NCBI GenBank assembly: GCA_016110215.1
Contig: JADWQD010000008.1
Location: 868,001 to 932,000, forward strand
Reading direction: 5' to 3'
Source of the DNA: Capronia americana
Taxonomy: Eukaryota > Ascomycota > Eurotiomycetes > Chaetothyriales > Herpotrichiellaceae
Length of the DNA stretch: 64,000 nucleotides
Each line of letters begins with the position of its first letter. Position 1 is the stretch's first letter. The notes below the pieces were generated by a model. The model worked only from the letters and a program-made list of their open reading frames with translations. It had not been told where the DNA came from and made no database searches. Below are positions 1-10,907 of this stretch, piece after piece. A program made the position numbers and the translations under genes.

Positions 1-2545
1 CCTAGTAAACCCGCCCGACGACGACCGCTGATCGTCAGGCTGTGAAGATGGGAGACCGGCAAGGCCACTCAAAGCGACAACACTCGAGCTGACGCTCCGT
101 GGTGGTAGTGAAAGTTGGGCCGATGGCACATTCAAGGAATTGGAGCTAAAGGATCTCACCGAGCTCGAAGCCGTGTATTCTGTCACAGTGGCAAGTGGTT
201 GAGCAGAAGGCATCCTGCGAGCCGCAGAAGGCGAGAGAGCGAAATAGGCCTTGTTGCCTTTGAGGAGGCTAGAAGATTGTGACGTCGATGAACTTGGTCG
301 TTTGGCGATGTGTATATCCATACCAGAGATCGAGACCAACGAGTCATGAGAAGCTGTCCGTCGTAGACTGGGTCCGGTGACGCCCTCTGGCCCATCATAT
401 GAGGCCAAGGAACTGGGTGTTTCAGCCTGGAATGATTGCTCGAGCACGTCCGGATGCTCCTCTGGCTCTTCTTCGACGATAATGTTCGGCAGCTCCGTAT
501 CTGTGGCGGGCGGTAATAGCTCAGTTGATGTGCCAGGATCCGGCGGCTCAGGATGGATGTGACCCTCTATCCAGTCATCGGCGACGAGAATCTGTGAGGG
601 CTTCGGTGTCAGTTCCTGAGACCCTGGCTCATGCGCTGTTTCTTGGCTCTTTGTCTCCGCTTCGGCCTCGGACGGTGATATCTCATGGTCCTTTCTTTTA
701 TGAGTGGGGCTGAATTCGCTTTCTTCTATTCCGAGCTGCTCACGCTCTCCGAAGCCAGATATGCCATCAAACTTCAGCGGCGAGCTCGCGAAGCCCGCAG
801 ACTCTGGACTCGTAGGTCTAGACGACTCCTCGCCTGCTTCGAGCCGGTCGAAAATAGAGCTGGGTTGCTCATAATATGACCTCGGAGAGCTAGGAAAACT
901 GGAAACCATGGATGACGCTGTTGCAGTCGACTGCACAGACCAACGATTTCGCAGTGGCTGCGGCTGGTGAAGACTTATGGGCAGAATAGGGCTTGAGACG
1001 AACCGATGGTGTCCAATGACTGGTGTTGAGGGCGCAGACGACTCTGGTGTAGACGGAAGCATGCCCGGCCCGATGACAGCGCGTTTTCGAGAAGTCCTTC
1101 TTATTGTCGGCGTCCGCTCTCGCTTGCCGAGTTTCGCATGGTAGTGATGGTGGACGTGAACTGACTGCTGCACTTTTGGAGGTGGTTCCGCCCAGTCAAT
1201 CTGTTCACTCAAGGGAACTGAGCTGGAAAGGTCCTGAACGTCGCCGCTTTCCACGGGTTGGTGCTGCAGAATCTGCTCTCTGAGGTTCTGTACCTCCTCG
1301 TTCGAGGCCTGAAGCAGCTCACGCAGTTCGACGATTCCAGCTTGCAAGTTTGCATTGTCCTGAAGGATGTCGCGTACAAAATGACTGACAACATTGGAAC
1401 CCTTTCCTTTGCCGTTGAGACCTCGTATAGCAGCAGCACCTTTCAGTCGACCCTCGGCACCGCCTAGTTCTCTCTCAAGAACGCGCTCTCGCTCCAGTCT
1501 GGCGATGATCTCCTCATATCGTTCTCTGTCCTTCTTGGCGTCCCATTCGATTCTTTGCAGTTCGATTTCAAGTTGCCTGACTTTCGCCTCGCTTTCCTTC
1601 CACCGTCTGATTGTGCTTTTGGTTTCCTCAATAGCGTCATCTGACTGCCGGGATAATGTTATTCGCTCTTTCTCCAGTTCGAGTATCTGGAACTCCAATT
1701 CTTCAGTCCGGCGGCTGAGGCCGTTCAGCCGTCTGGATTCCACCTCGCAATCACGCAGCAATGCCTCGAGGCTCCTGACATGGCTATCGCTGTCCTTGAG
1801 GGAAGTGTTTGCGACCTCGAGCTGATTCAGGAGTTGTCGGTTTTCCTCCACTATCTTCCCGTTTGTCATTTGCAGATGTGCCCTCTCTCTTTCAAGTTCG
1901 CTGATATAGGCTGTGAGGCGTTGATGTTCTTGTTGCGATTCGCTGACATAGGATTCATGGCGAGTGAGGAGGGCCTGAAGAGGGAATATTAGCCCGCTGC
2001 TCGTCTTCATTTCGTCCGCTGTGCTATGGCGACTTGATGTGGGAACAAGGAACTCCATCTCGTCGTGTTGACCCGCGCCGCAGCGAGGGGTGGCTCATAA
2101 GTGAGAGGAAAGAAGAATGCAGATAGTATCGGTGACTCTTGAATGTGCCTTCCCAGAAGTTACTGCATCGTCGCGGCATTGTATGACCCCCAGGAGGAAT
2201 CACCAGCAAACGGCAGATTATAGCTTTTTCCAACACCCCGACTAATTGTGATGGTGCACATACCTGACCAAGCCGGGCGGCAGTCTCCAGATCCCTCTCT
2301 ATGCCACCAAGTATCGCGCTGTTGTTCTCAAGATAGGCGCATTCTAGCCGTCCACAGCAACATTGCAATTTCCCGTCACTGCTCGAAGGGCGCAACTCAT
2401 TGGCTGCGGTCATGGTCGGGGTGTTGACGTCGTCCGGAATGCGGCCAGTGCGCGTGTCCATGCTTGTGCTTGACCGGGCCGGAAGGTCATTATTGTCGCA
2501 AAAGGTTTGAAACCTAAGTGAAGTCGTGTTAACAGGTGAGGACAT
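1..2545 (-). CDS. Fungal coiled-coil protein, C-terminus cut by window start
   Basis: Two exons are visible: 2264..2545 and 1..1974, separated by a 289-base intron (1975-2263) with donor GTATGT and acceptor CTTCAG, in phase 0. The first 94 residues end in a Cys-rich segment (CCCGRLECAYLE) followed by a predicted helix. Exon 2 opens with ALLTRHESYV and runs about 200 residues as heptad-like coiled coil rich in Glu, Arg and Leu. A long Ser/Pro-rich low-complexity tail follows, containing the phrase SLVSISGMDIH. This architecture is a conserved Pezizomycotina family that is often labelled 'myosin class II heavy chain'-like, although no motor domain is present. The intron is chosen because it joins the Cys-rich segment to the coiled coil in a way that matches my recollection of the family. 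The frame stays open to base 1, so the C-terminus lies outside the window. Function is unknown; a scaffold or cytoskeletal role is inference only. Confidence 0.8.
1975..2263 (-). other. Intron of the coiled-coil gene
   Basis: Donor GTATGT follows the Gln codon at 2264-2266. The acceptor CTTCAG is preceded by a pyrimidine-rich stretch and a GCTAAT branch-like site. At 289 bases it is long for this window, where most introns are about 45-145 bases. Confidence 0.65.
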
Positions 2546-3026
2546 GTCGCGAACATGGCGGAAGATATCGAAAGCCAGTCAAACGAAGGTTGGGGACAGT
2601 GGCTGGTAAGTCAATTGCGATGACCAGGTTGCGAGCAGGAGAGTCGCGTTGAATGGCGGAGAAGTTCGGCTCAGGTTAAACCAAGGTCACCGGCACTGCG
2701 GTCGGACAATGATTGGCCCAAGCTCAATCTTCAGCAGGCCTCCAGATCGGTCGCTGACGTTCGTGTCCACTCCGGGACACCAAACGACTTTGTTCACTGC
2801 CCGCACGTACGAGTAGATACCAAGAGAGAGTGAACCTTTTGAAACTACACCTGTCGCCTCGAGTCAAGTCCGGCCAGAGGACAGTACTGACAGCACTCGA
2901 ACCACTCGGACGATGCACACACTAGGAGTAAGAATAACGGGCGAAGCATCCACCAGATGGGATAATTCGATTACTTGTTTATTTCCAGTGAAGTCATTGT
3001 TTTCCGTTGTGCTATTGCAAGACCGA
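2546..3026. other. Intergenic, upstream of coiled-coil gene and downstream of J-protein gene
   Basis: No coding frame worth calling. It should contain the promoter of the coiled-coil gene and the 3' end of the J-protein gene. No clear element was recognised. Confidence 0.5.
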
Positions 3027-4169
3027 CTACGCGCGTTCCTGCATGATCGCCGCGCCCCTCCTGCGGTCCAGGACTCGTTGCACAGCCGCTCTTACTTCGG
3101 GATGTCTCTTCAAGGCACTTGTAACCAAGGACTCTTTCATTCCCGACCTCAAAATCTCCGCCTTCTCACCCTCTCCCCGGAAGGGACTCATCCCTAGCTG
3201 AAGCAACCCTCCTGACTCGGCGTCCAGCCGGCTTGCCGCCTGAGCAAGGTGCGAGATCTGCTGTTGCGTTTGCATGTCACGCATGGCCGGATCTCTTGCT
3301 TTGGGCGGTGCAAGCTGGGAGATGAATATGTTCATGGACATGGACATCCGCCTGGCCAAGCTCAATACCTGAAACGGTAGTAGATGGGGCGGCAGGAGAT
3401 CTGGCAGCAGCTTCTGAGCTGTCGAGGCCCAGAGCACGGCAAGTTTTGGTGGTTCCCAGGCATGTGTTAGGAAGTACAGTTCGAGAAACGCCATACAGGC
3501 GACGGCAAAATACCGCCAGAATTGTCCCCATTTGGGCAGCCAGATGTAGTTCAACAGAACAAGCATCCCCGCATTGGACAGGTACTCAGGAGCCTTTGAG
3601 CGCAGGCCAGCATAGACATAATCTCTGATGGTCTTGAGCCCTGGATGTTGAACCTGAACAATGACCGGTCCAAATCGGTCGTATGCGAATCTCTTTGCAG
3701 GATCCAATATGGTATCATATGCTAGCTTGTAGCGAACAAACACTTCATCAGCGCCAGGGATCGGCTGCCCATTTTCACGCAGTTTATCGGGGTGGTATCT
3801 CGCTGCAAGTCTTCTGAAGCGACTTTTGACCTCTCTTTCGCCCGACCACGGTGTAACACCGAGCAATGTGTAGAAGTCGCCAGCCAAAGTGATATCGTAT
3901 AACGCCTGCGCGAGGGTGTAGACGAGGTACAGTGACAGGACAAAGACTCGAATCCGTCGATGGTGATATGCGAAGAGCGGCTCTCCCGGTTGCGGATGTC
4001 GTTGCCCGGCAGGAATGGTCACCCGATAGTAGACCGTTTGCAAGAAGCTAGTGGCGTACTGTGGGTTCGTCAATATGTGGCCTTCGAAGAGAGGATTGAA
4101 CCAACGTACGGCAGGCAAGAATGTCCATCCCGCGAGGGAGAACGCTTGTGATATCGCACCGTCAGCCAT
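3027..4169 (-). CDS. Membrane-anchored J-domain (DnaJ-type) protein
   Basis: A single-exon frame of 380 residues from an ATG at 4167-4169. Residues about 97-168 form a J domain: the opening DFYTLLGV and the catalytic HPD triad (residues 126-128, in RYHPDKL) are intact, so stimulation of an Hsp70 ATPase is expected from the family. The J domain is preceded by a hydrophobic segment near residues 73-93 and followed by two more near 195-235, so the protein is probably in an internal membrane. The placement of the J domain after an N-terminal membrane segment resembles ER J-proteins, but no Sec63-type Brl domain is seen. The C-terminal 130 residues are polar and end in RRRGAAIMQERA. The compartment, ER or mitochondrion, cannot be decided from sequence alone. 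Confidence 0.85.
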   Translation of the reverse strand: MADGAISQAFSLAGWTFLPAVRWFNPLFEGHILTNPQYATSFLQTVYYRVTIPAGQRHPQPGEPLFAYHHRRIRVFVLSLYLVYTLAQALYDITLAGDFYTLLGVTPWSGEREVKSRFRRLAARYHPDKLRENGQPIPGADEVFVRYKLAYDTILDPAKRFAYDRFGPVIVQVQHPGLKTIRDYVYAGLRSKAPEYLSNAGMLVLLNYIWLPKWGQFWRYFAVACMAFLELYFLTHAWEPPKLAVLWASTAQKLLPDLLPPHLLPFQVLSLARRMSMSMNIFISQLAPPKARDPAMRDMQTQQQISHLAQAASRLDAESGGLLQLGMSPFRGEGEKAEILRSGMKESLVTSALKRHPEVRAAVQRVLDRRRGAAIMQERA

Positions 4170-5488
4170 ATGGACTTAACAGGAATCGAGGACGCTATCG
4201 CAATGTAGCTTCCATCTCAATGAAGGCCCACTCTACGCCGAAGCCAGTAACTCAAAGTATGTTGTTTCTTCCGGGGGAGTTCGAGGGCGCGTCTGGCCAG
4301 CAAGGCTACTCACTACACAAGGCTGAGGAGAGGGAATCCAATGAGGTGTCGGCAGAAAGTAACACCGACCCCGAGCATTGCACTCATGGTCGCGGACAGC
4401 TTCGAGATCCTACTCTACCATGCATCCTCCAACTACCTTTGGGACCAACTTGATCATACATCAAGCCGCTGCCTTACTACTTCTGCATCTGACCACCACG
4501 TTCCTCGGCGGGCAAAGCAACAAGGAAAGAAGAAAGGAGACAGAAGCAGCTGATGACAGTAAAATGAACAGGGACGAAATGAAACACAAGCACAGGCTGC
4601 GTTCCTCTTCCATACTATCCAATCGTTCTGGAAGAGTTCTTTGGGGCTATTAAAGTGCTATCAAAGCCATTAGGCTCTTGATTTAGTGGTGGAATGTGCC
4701 TTTCGACTGTCTCCCAAGATGACAACTCATGTCAGCCTCTATGTTACCTTTGCTTGGGAGTCGCCTTTGCGTGCTGAAATATCGTCCAGTTCAAGCCGTG
4801 GATGTACTCTGTGCTCCTCCTTCTTTCCGATCTGTCTTAGAGCACTGACAGCCAACTTCTACGGCCCCCTACATTTTGAATATCTCCAAAACGCTGAGGA
4901 CTTCATGCAAGACATACACAATCTTGCTCGAATGGTTGGGTTTACCCCAGCTAAGCTCCATAGGGTGAATTTTGGAGACTGAAGAAAATGAATCCCCTTA
5001 AAGCAGTAAACACGGCAAGTGGTGCCTACATAGTCGAAATACACCAGCGTGGGCCAATAATCATCCTTCCTAACCAAGAGTAGATGCTGCCGAAGAGTCG
5101 GATATCAGCTGCCGGCAACGTGGGGAATGTCCAGCCTTTCACATCCCTCACCACGTCCCTTTCCCCTTCTATTCCCGTCTTTGCAAATTAAACCACTCAG
5201 TGCCTTGGATACATGACAGTTACACCCTCGAGCAAGTAAGCCAGAATCAACACTGTGTCTTGACATGTGTATCACCTGTTCGAGCCGCAATCAGCGGCGA
5301 CGGCGTCGCGAACATGTTGTCTAAATCCTCTAAAGTCTATTGAAACAACACGCTGAAGCTGCAAACATGTCTCCCCAACCTGCATCTACAAGATAGCTAC
5401 AGTATCCCCGCTGAGTTGCCACGCAATCCGATCTCCGATCTTGTCTACTAACTTTCTCTTCGCCTACCGCAGCCCCGGTGTAGAAGAG
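4170..5488. other. Intergenic, no gene recognised
   Basis: About 1.3 kb without a convincing coding frame on either strand. Short open frames are present but have no family signature or splice support. The part next to 4169 should carry the J-protein promoter. Confidence 0.5.
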
Positions 5489-6496
5489 TCAAATGACATC
5501 CTCCGTGGTAGGCTCTGTCTTTCGATCATCTCCAGCATGGGCAGCATGCTTGTTTTGGGCATCTTCTTGGTTGGAAGAGGCCCCCACCGAACTTGTACCG
5601 CCGTCAACATCATGGTTGGGCTTGGAGTTGGACTTGGCATCATCTCGGACCAGCCAGGTGATGTTGTGATGGTCGAGGTTGACCAAGTGGAATGCATCCG
5701 TCCTGGTCGGGCTTCTGTACCACTGAGCCAACTGGCTCTCTCCAGGCGAACTGTTCCTAGTGACCGCTGTCCACGCTGCAACAGGGTGCGGAGCATGTCC
5801 GTCTTGATGAAGTCCATTGCCCAGGGCTGGGGTTGGAGGGTCGGTCATGTCATCAGCCGGGGCTGTTGCGATGATCAAGCTATGACCATGTCAGTACTAA
5901 CCACAGCACCTGGCACCGACATCGTGTACTCACAGGCCTGAGGACCTGTCAGGGACGTTGGCCTCTTGTTTAATCGCAGTTGTTCCCGCCGCCTGCGTAC
6001 AACTGCAGACGTCAAACGGCTTGGTTAGGACAGGGAAGTGGTTGGCTTCCGTTTCCTGCGTCTGGCTATGGGTGCGACTTCCGGCACTGTCGGTTGCGAC
6101 GAGACCACGGGCATCTCGAGGCGACAAGACATGACGATGAAGTGGGCACGCAAGCAGCAATGCATGCTGGGTAACGATCGGTGCCGTCATCGCAACCACG
6201 GTCGGAGAGGTTGCTATGGCTTCGACGTCGGACGGAAGGTAGGTCGGCCCTGGGCTTGACGAACGACCCGGCTCATTGTTCTCCAAAAAAGCAACGCGAG
6301 TGAAATTTGACCCGGTTGGGTCGCTGGACCATAGAACACAAGGCAGCTCGTTGAACCAGAGAACACAGGACAGGCACTCCTTGAAGATGAGGATGGACTT
6401 CGCTCCATGAGTCTCAAGGAACTGTCGCTCTGATATATACTACCCCAAACGCTCCCTGGCCAAAGGTCCAATGTGCCCATCGCTTGCATCAGACAT
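5489..6496 (-). pseudogene. Possible two-exon gene with an in-frame stop (hypothetical or decayed)
   Basis: Two frames join across a textbook 54-base intron at 5880-5933 (donor GTGAGT, acceptor CATAG, branch-like ACTGAC) and keep phase exactly: exon 5934..6496 ends with two bases of a codon and exon 5489..5879 starts with one. Read this way the product would be 317 codons starting at the ATG at 6494-6496, but codon 19 is TAG (6440-6442, in GGG-TAG-TAT). After it the same frame is open for about 170 codons, including a segment with WFNELPCVLW. The C-terminal part is polar and rich in Thr, Pro, Ala and Asp. No family was recognised. It may be a gene inactivated by one nonsense change, a gene with a later start (for example an internal Met in VVAMTAPIV), or a chance frame. 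The phase-matched intron is the main support. Confidence 0.35.
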
Positions 6497-6602
6497 CGTT
6501 TTACACTGCATGTTAGTCGAGTGACTGGCTAACAAAACCACGACCCGCATTGTGGTAGGTGTAGGTACTCGATTAGGGAATCGAACGTCACCACTAAGTG
6601 CC

Positions 6603-6621
6603 GGGGGGGGGGGGGGGGGGG
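6603..6621 (+). repeat. Homopolymer run of 19 G
   Basis: Nineteen consecutive G (C on the other strand), the longest homopolymer in the window. It lies about 100 bases upstream of the candidate broken gene. Such runs can form G-quadruplex structures and are prone to length error in sequencing. Confidence 0.95.
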
Positions 6622-7039
6622 TGGCTGCAACAAAAGTGTTGCCGCGCCAGTTAGTAGTGGTGTAATTAGACACGCCTTTGAAAAGACAGACTATTTTTAA
6701 TTGGTTGTCCTCGGCAACCACGCCTGGAGATTTTGACGCTGGGTATTCCACCGCTATTGTAATCTCTACGAGCACACCTAGCTGAGGACTATGCCGGGCT
6801 TACTTTGAGCGGCAAGCCCCTGGAGCTTTAGGTGACCCTCAGAAATCTTTGCGTCATTCTACAGGTAGAGGTCATTTTAAACGGCTCGGTACATATCGTC
6901 GGGATGTCGTAGACGAGACTTCTCCGGCGGGCGTTGATGGCGCCGAGTACTCGGTACGCCTTGGGGGAGCAAGATCTCGCAGAGTGGCTCACCGTATGTT
7001 CACCGACCTGGCCGCGTAAACCCTTGTTCGGATGTCGAT

Positions 7040-7390
7040 ATTCCCACTGGAATGAGCCTCAATTGCCCCCGGTTGCCTTCCTTCCCCTTAGTGCGCGGAT
7101 CAAACGGATAAAGCAATGGCCCATGCAATATCACTGTCTGCGGTGATGTGAGAGGACGGTAAAACATATCGAGTCGAACGAAACCTTTCCCGTCTGTTCC
7201 ACCCACTTATTCTAGCCACTACGCGAACAAGTCGAGCCTTAGTTTGAAGTCGAGTAATCATTCCAGGCCTGGCAGAAGAGGAGTATTCACGAGCCAGCTC
7301 ATCGACCCGCGGCTTGCCCCTCGTAGCACCACCGATCGCTTGGAGCTCTCTCGGCCAGGTGAATTTTGCTCACAACATTGTCTCATATGA
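7040..7390. repeat. Diverged duplicated segment, copy A
   Basis: Blocks here resemble blocks at 7760-8000 in the same order. One block has a Pro/Gly-type stretch followed by ATGCAATATCACTG and GTGAGAGGA. A second starts AGAAGAGGAGTA, continues with CCAGCTCATCGA and ends near CGGCCAGG. Copy A carries about 100 extra bases between the two blocks. On the minus strand the first blocks read as similar peptides (PQTVILHGP here, SQPVILYGS in copy B), which suggests remnants of a once-coding unit. Stops and indels interrupt both copies. The source element was not recognised. Confidence 0.5.
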
Positions 7391-7759
7391 CGAACGATCA
7401 CTACCGCCAAAGCCTGGAGCGGTGCCGGAGAATGCCATCGCTTCATGCTTGTCGAGGGAGTGTCGTCCTGATATGTACCGCTCCCAGATACTGCCCTGCC
7501 ACCAGGGTAGAATGTGCTCATAGGAATGGAGTCATAGCTGGCTTGTATCAAAAAATCCATGTTGACTGCGTTCCGAGTTGAATGAGTGGCGCGAGGTTCG
7601 TTGACAAGCCTTTGCACCACGGGTTGATCGACCTAGCCGTGAAAAGGAGGCTGAGCCCCAGAATACTTTGAACGCCCCTTCCCAACGGGTGCAATACGCG
7701 AAATCCACACCCACATGGCCGCCGATCACCGCCGCTACTCATCCCCAGGCTTTGATATC

Positions 7760-8000
7760 CTGCCCTTTGCCGAGCTCAATCGTGGAAATGAGCCGCAGCT
7801 GCTGCACAGTTGCCTTCCCGTTGGTCCGCGAACCATACAATATCACGGGCTGTGAGAGGAGTCCAAGCCTTGCAATGGAGAAGAGGAGTACGTAATCCCA
7901 ATACCAGCTCATCGAACCGCAACGTGGGTCCATAGCAGCAACCGTCCTGAAAGCTTCCCGGCCAGGCGGACTCGGCTCATAATAGCATGCTATTGTTTCA
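7760..8000. repeat. Diverged duplicated segment, copy B
   Basis: Partner of the segment at 7040-7390 in the same orientation. Shared landmarks are CATACAATATCACGG then GTGAGAGGA, AGAAGAGGAGTA, CCAGCTCATCGA and CCCGGCCAGG. The copies differ at many bases and by indels, so the duplication is old. Confidence 0.5.
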
Positions 8001-8102
8001 AAGGGGTAATGTAATATCTACCACTCCCTGATCGACCGACCCACAGAACAATGCCCTCATTGACGCCTTCCATCGGGCGCATTACACCCGTAGAATCGGG
8101 CG

Positions 8103-9506
8103 TCACAAGTCAGCATAGCTGAATTCAAACTCGTTGACCCGCACCTTGCCGGTATAAGGCTTGCCATCGATGAACTCCAACAACATGTTTCGAAGACTGG
8201 ATTGCCGTTTTTCGGGTAGGTATTTGACCACGTTCGCAATGCCACTCGCACGCCAGTGGCAGTCCTTCAGATCGAGTTGCTGTAGTGCTCCCTTCGGTAT
8301 CGCCGGGCCGGCAGTTACGAGGTGAGCCTTCACGTTGCGATAGTTCTGACACATCATCCAGAGCAAGTCCGCGACTGCCTGGTCGGGCCCCAGAGCATGC
8401 TCGACCAGCACATCCTCGAGAAAAGCTGCATACGCGCGAATCGCGACATTCAGGGCCATCGCCTTCGAGACCGTCTTGAGGCCGCTGACGTCGCCCAGCT
8501 CGTCGTAGATCCCGCCCATTATGCAGACGAAGACCAGAATACACCGCTGCTGGGCCACGAACTCGTCGATGTCGCCATACACACTCACGCTCCGGCCTCG
8601 GGTCTCTCGGAACAAGAACTCACGTAGTCTGCCGTTGACGGGGAGGTGGCTCTGTGCCTTGTCGCGCAACGGCAGCAGCTGTCTGTCCTTCCACATGCGA
8701 TCGACCTCTTTGAGCAGCGTCTTCAACCAACCCAGCCGCTCGTTCGCGTCTTCTTTGCCCCACATCCAGCTCGCCTCCGGGTCGCGGTAGATGCCCTCGA
8801 ACCAGAGCGCCTGTTCCTCCCTCAGCCGGTCGTTCAGCCCGTTATCCTGCATCCCGATTTGGCGGATGATGTCCCGTCCGGTCCTGAAATGGAGGACCGC
8901 CCGTTCGCGGTCCCCGTACCGTTGCTCGAACGTGGCGAGCGAGATGATGCTTGTGAGGATCAACTTCAGATCGGCGTTCGGCCCGCGCGAGACGTTCTCG
9001 CGCAGCAGCGTGATCGCCTCGGTCTGGTGCTTCAGCGCCGCGTACTCGAGCTCGCGCCTGGCTTTCTCGGTGCCCCACTTCTCGTTCATGCGCAGTTGAT
9101 GCAGCGCCGACCGCGCCATCAGGATGTGGAAGTGCGAGAGACATGCCCCGGCCTGGTACTCCCACGAGCCCTTGATCGAGGGCTTGATCTTCGGGGACAG
9201 CGCGTACGCGGTCGCCCAGTAGCTGTCCTGGCTGTAGAAATGGAGGAGCTGGTTCGTCGTCGTGTCGACCGCGATCGGGAGCGTGTAGAACGGGTCGACC
9301 ATACACGCGGAGATGGGTTTCGGCAGCGGCGTATCGAATGCAGAGACCGGAAGCCGACGCGGCGAGTTTATGAGCTGGCGAGACCGCGATTTGTTAGCCC
9401 GTGGGGGTGGCGGCGGAGATCGCGATTCATCTTCAGAGGTGTCGAAGTTGTCGGTAGAGGATTCTGTACTGGGCGTGTCGGGCGCGTAGGGATTGAAACC
9501 TGACAT
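8103..9506 (-). CDS. Fungal transcription-factor-like protein without a zinc cluster
   Basis: A single-exon frame of 467 residues from an ATG at 9504-9506. The N-terminus is polar, with acidic Ser/Asp stretches and a basic patch (RANKSRSRQ), followed near residue 70 by MVDPFYTLPIAVD. That region and the long helical part after it match the layout of the fungal 'C6-type regulator middle region' proteins, many of which have lost the Cys6 DNA-binding cluster. No CxxC pair is present in the first 100 residues. A regulator or regulator-derived role is therefore inference from architecture. The gene is unusually GC-rich, and a long antisense frame shadows it. It is divergent from the GFA-family gene that starts at 10908. 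Confidence 0.8.
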   Translation of the reverse strand: MSGFNPYAPDTPSTESSTDNFDTSEDESRSPPPPPRANKSRSRQLINSPRRLPVSAFDTPLPKPISACMVDPFYTLPIAVDTTTNQLLHFYSQDSYWATAYALSPKIKPSIKGSWEYQAGACLSHFHILMARSALHQLRMNEKWGTEKARRELEYAALKHQTEAITLLRENVSRGPNADLKLILTSIISLATFEQRYGDRERAVLHFRTGRDIIRQIGMQDNGLNDRLREEQALWFEGIYRDPEASWMWGKEDANERLGWLKTLLKEVDRMWKDRQLLPLRDKAQSHLPVNGRLREFLFRETRGRSVSVYGDIDEFVAQQRCILVFVCIMGGIYDELGDVSGLKTVSKAMALNVAIRAYAAFLEDVLVEHALGPDQAVADLLWMMCQNYRNVKAHLVTAGPAIPKGALQQLDLKDCHWRASGIANVVKYLPEKRQSSLRNMLLEFIDGKPYTGKVRVNEFEFSYADL

Positions 9507-10907
9507 TATGGTTGGTTCGCGGTCGCCTTTGCCTTGACCTACTTCCCTGGCCGACTATCGAACTAACGATGGAGGTTGCGCTGTTGTTTGAATGGAACCA
9601 AACCCGAGAATGACACCGGCATGGTCGTGGTCTTGGTCGTGGTCGAGGTCGTAGCTCTTATCGTTTATCGAACACCAGGACCAGGACCAGGACCAGACAT
9701 TAGGGTACACCAAGTTACGTTACGCTTCGTGTACTGCGAGGAGAGGGAGGGAATAGAAGACGTTCAAGGCTTGAAGTTGAAAGAAAGAACGGTGTGTGGT
9801 GTGGTGTGGTGTGTTATGGCGCATCGTGTGCGGAGCGTGGCCGTTCCGGGGGTCCCTCGCATACATAAATATGTATGTACAAACCTACTTACCTCGTACT
9901 TACCTACTACTCATTCAATGGCGCACTACGAGCACGCACGCCCTCCTCCGCAACGGGTTACGGTACTGGCGCTCGCTTTGCCCATAATTATCCAGATTAG
10001 GCACTGTACTGTAGCGTGGCTCGCGTAGCCTACCTACAGTAACATACTAGCGGACGGTTCTGGTAACGAACGTCTGCTTCTAGTTGAATGGTTGAGCTGG
10101 TTGACTAGTTGACTGGTTGAACGATTACCTGTCGGCTGCTTGGCTGCCGCGTCAGGCCTCAAAACGGCCATGGCCACGGCTGCCACGGCCAGCTTCCAGG
10201 CCCGCTTGATTTGCTGGCATCTTTTCGTCTCTAAGCGGGCCAAGGCCAGGGACTCGGATCCTACTGCGAACAAGTCACAGTACGAGTACCTAGTACTGCT
10301 GTGCGCTACTACTACCCCTCTCGCCTAGGGCACACAGGGCCGAGTTACTGCAGACCACCGATTAGGCGAGCTTGACCAACCCACCCAAAACGACGGTCCC
10401 AAATCGCCAGTGTCGAGCGGGAGGGGGTGGTCGGCGAATTGGTGTGCATTGTGAAGCCCGACTCTGGCCCGATGCGGCTATCATGGGACGTTGGTCGTTG
10501 CGGTATGCGGTAGGTGAGATGACGATCGCGTGCGACAGCTCGCATAAGGGCGTTACGAGGCGCCCCGGTCGAGTCTGGAGCTTGGGAGTCAGAAGCCTGG
10601 TTCGTTGGGCTCGGGTGGGTGCATGCATGCAAAGCGGAGAACAATGGGCGCGAAGATCCGGACACGAGGTTGGAGACCGAGCTCCTCCATGAGGGGTGGG
10701 CGGGTGGCTGGCATTTCGTGTTCGTGCTCGTATCTATCTAACGACCTAGGACGTTCGGTGGACGTAAAGTACAGCAACCAAGCCTGCTGACACAGTCTTT
10801 AGCTAAGATACCAGGTAGCTACTCTGTATCTACTGCTTTGTCGGTTTTCGTCAACACCAATCATCCCCTCGAATCTGTTTCAAAGAGTGTTCTCTACTGA
10901 AGTTTCA
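9507..10907. promoter_or_regulatory. Divergent intergenic region with simple repeats
   Basis: 1.4 kb between two divergently transcribed genes. It contains several short tandem repeats: GGTCGT units (about 9623-9652), CCAGGA units (9675-9696), GGTGT units (about 9792-9815) and GGTTGACT-like units (about 10088-10121). It should hold both promoters. No specific regulator site was identified. Confidence 0.5.
9675..9696 (+). repeat. CCAGGA tandem repeat
   Basis: Nearly four perfect copies of CCAGGA within the divergent promoter region. Confidence 0.85.

Noticed and set aside
8646..9503. 285-codon open frame on the plus strand
   Set aside because: Antisense shadow of the GC-rich regulator-like gene at 8103-9506; very rich in Arg, Val and Leu with no recognisable domain.
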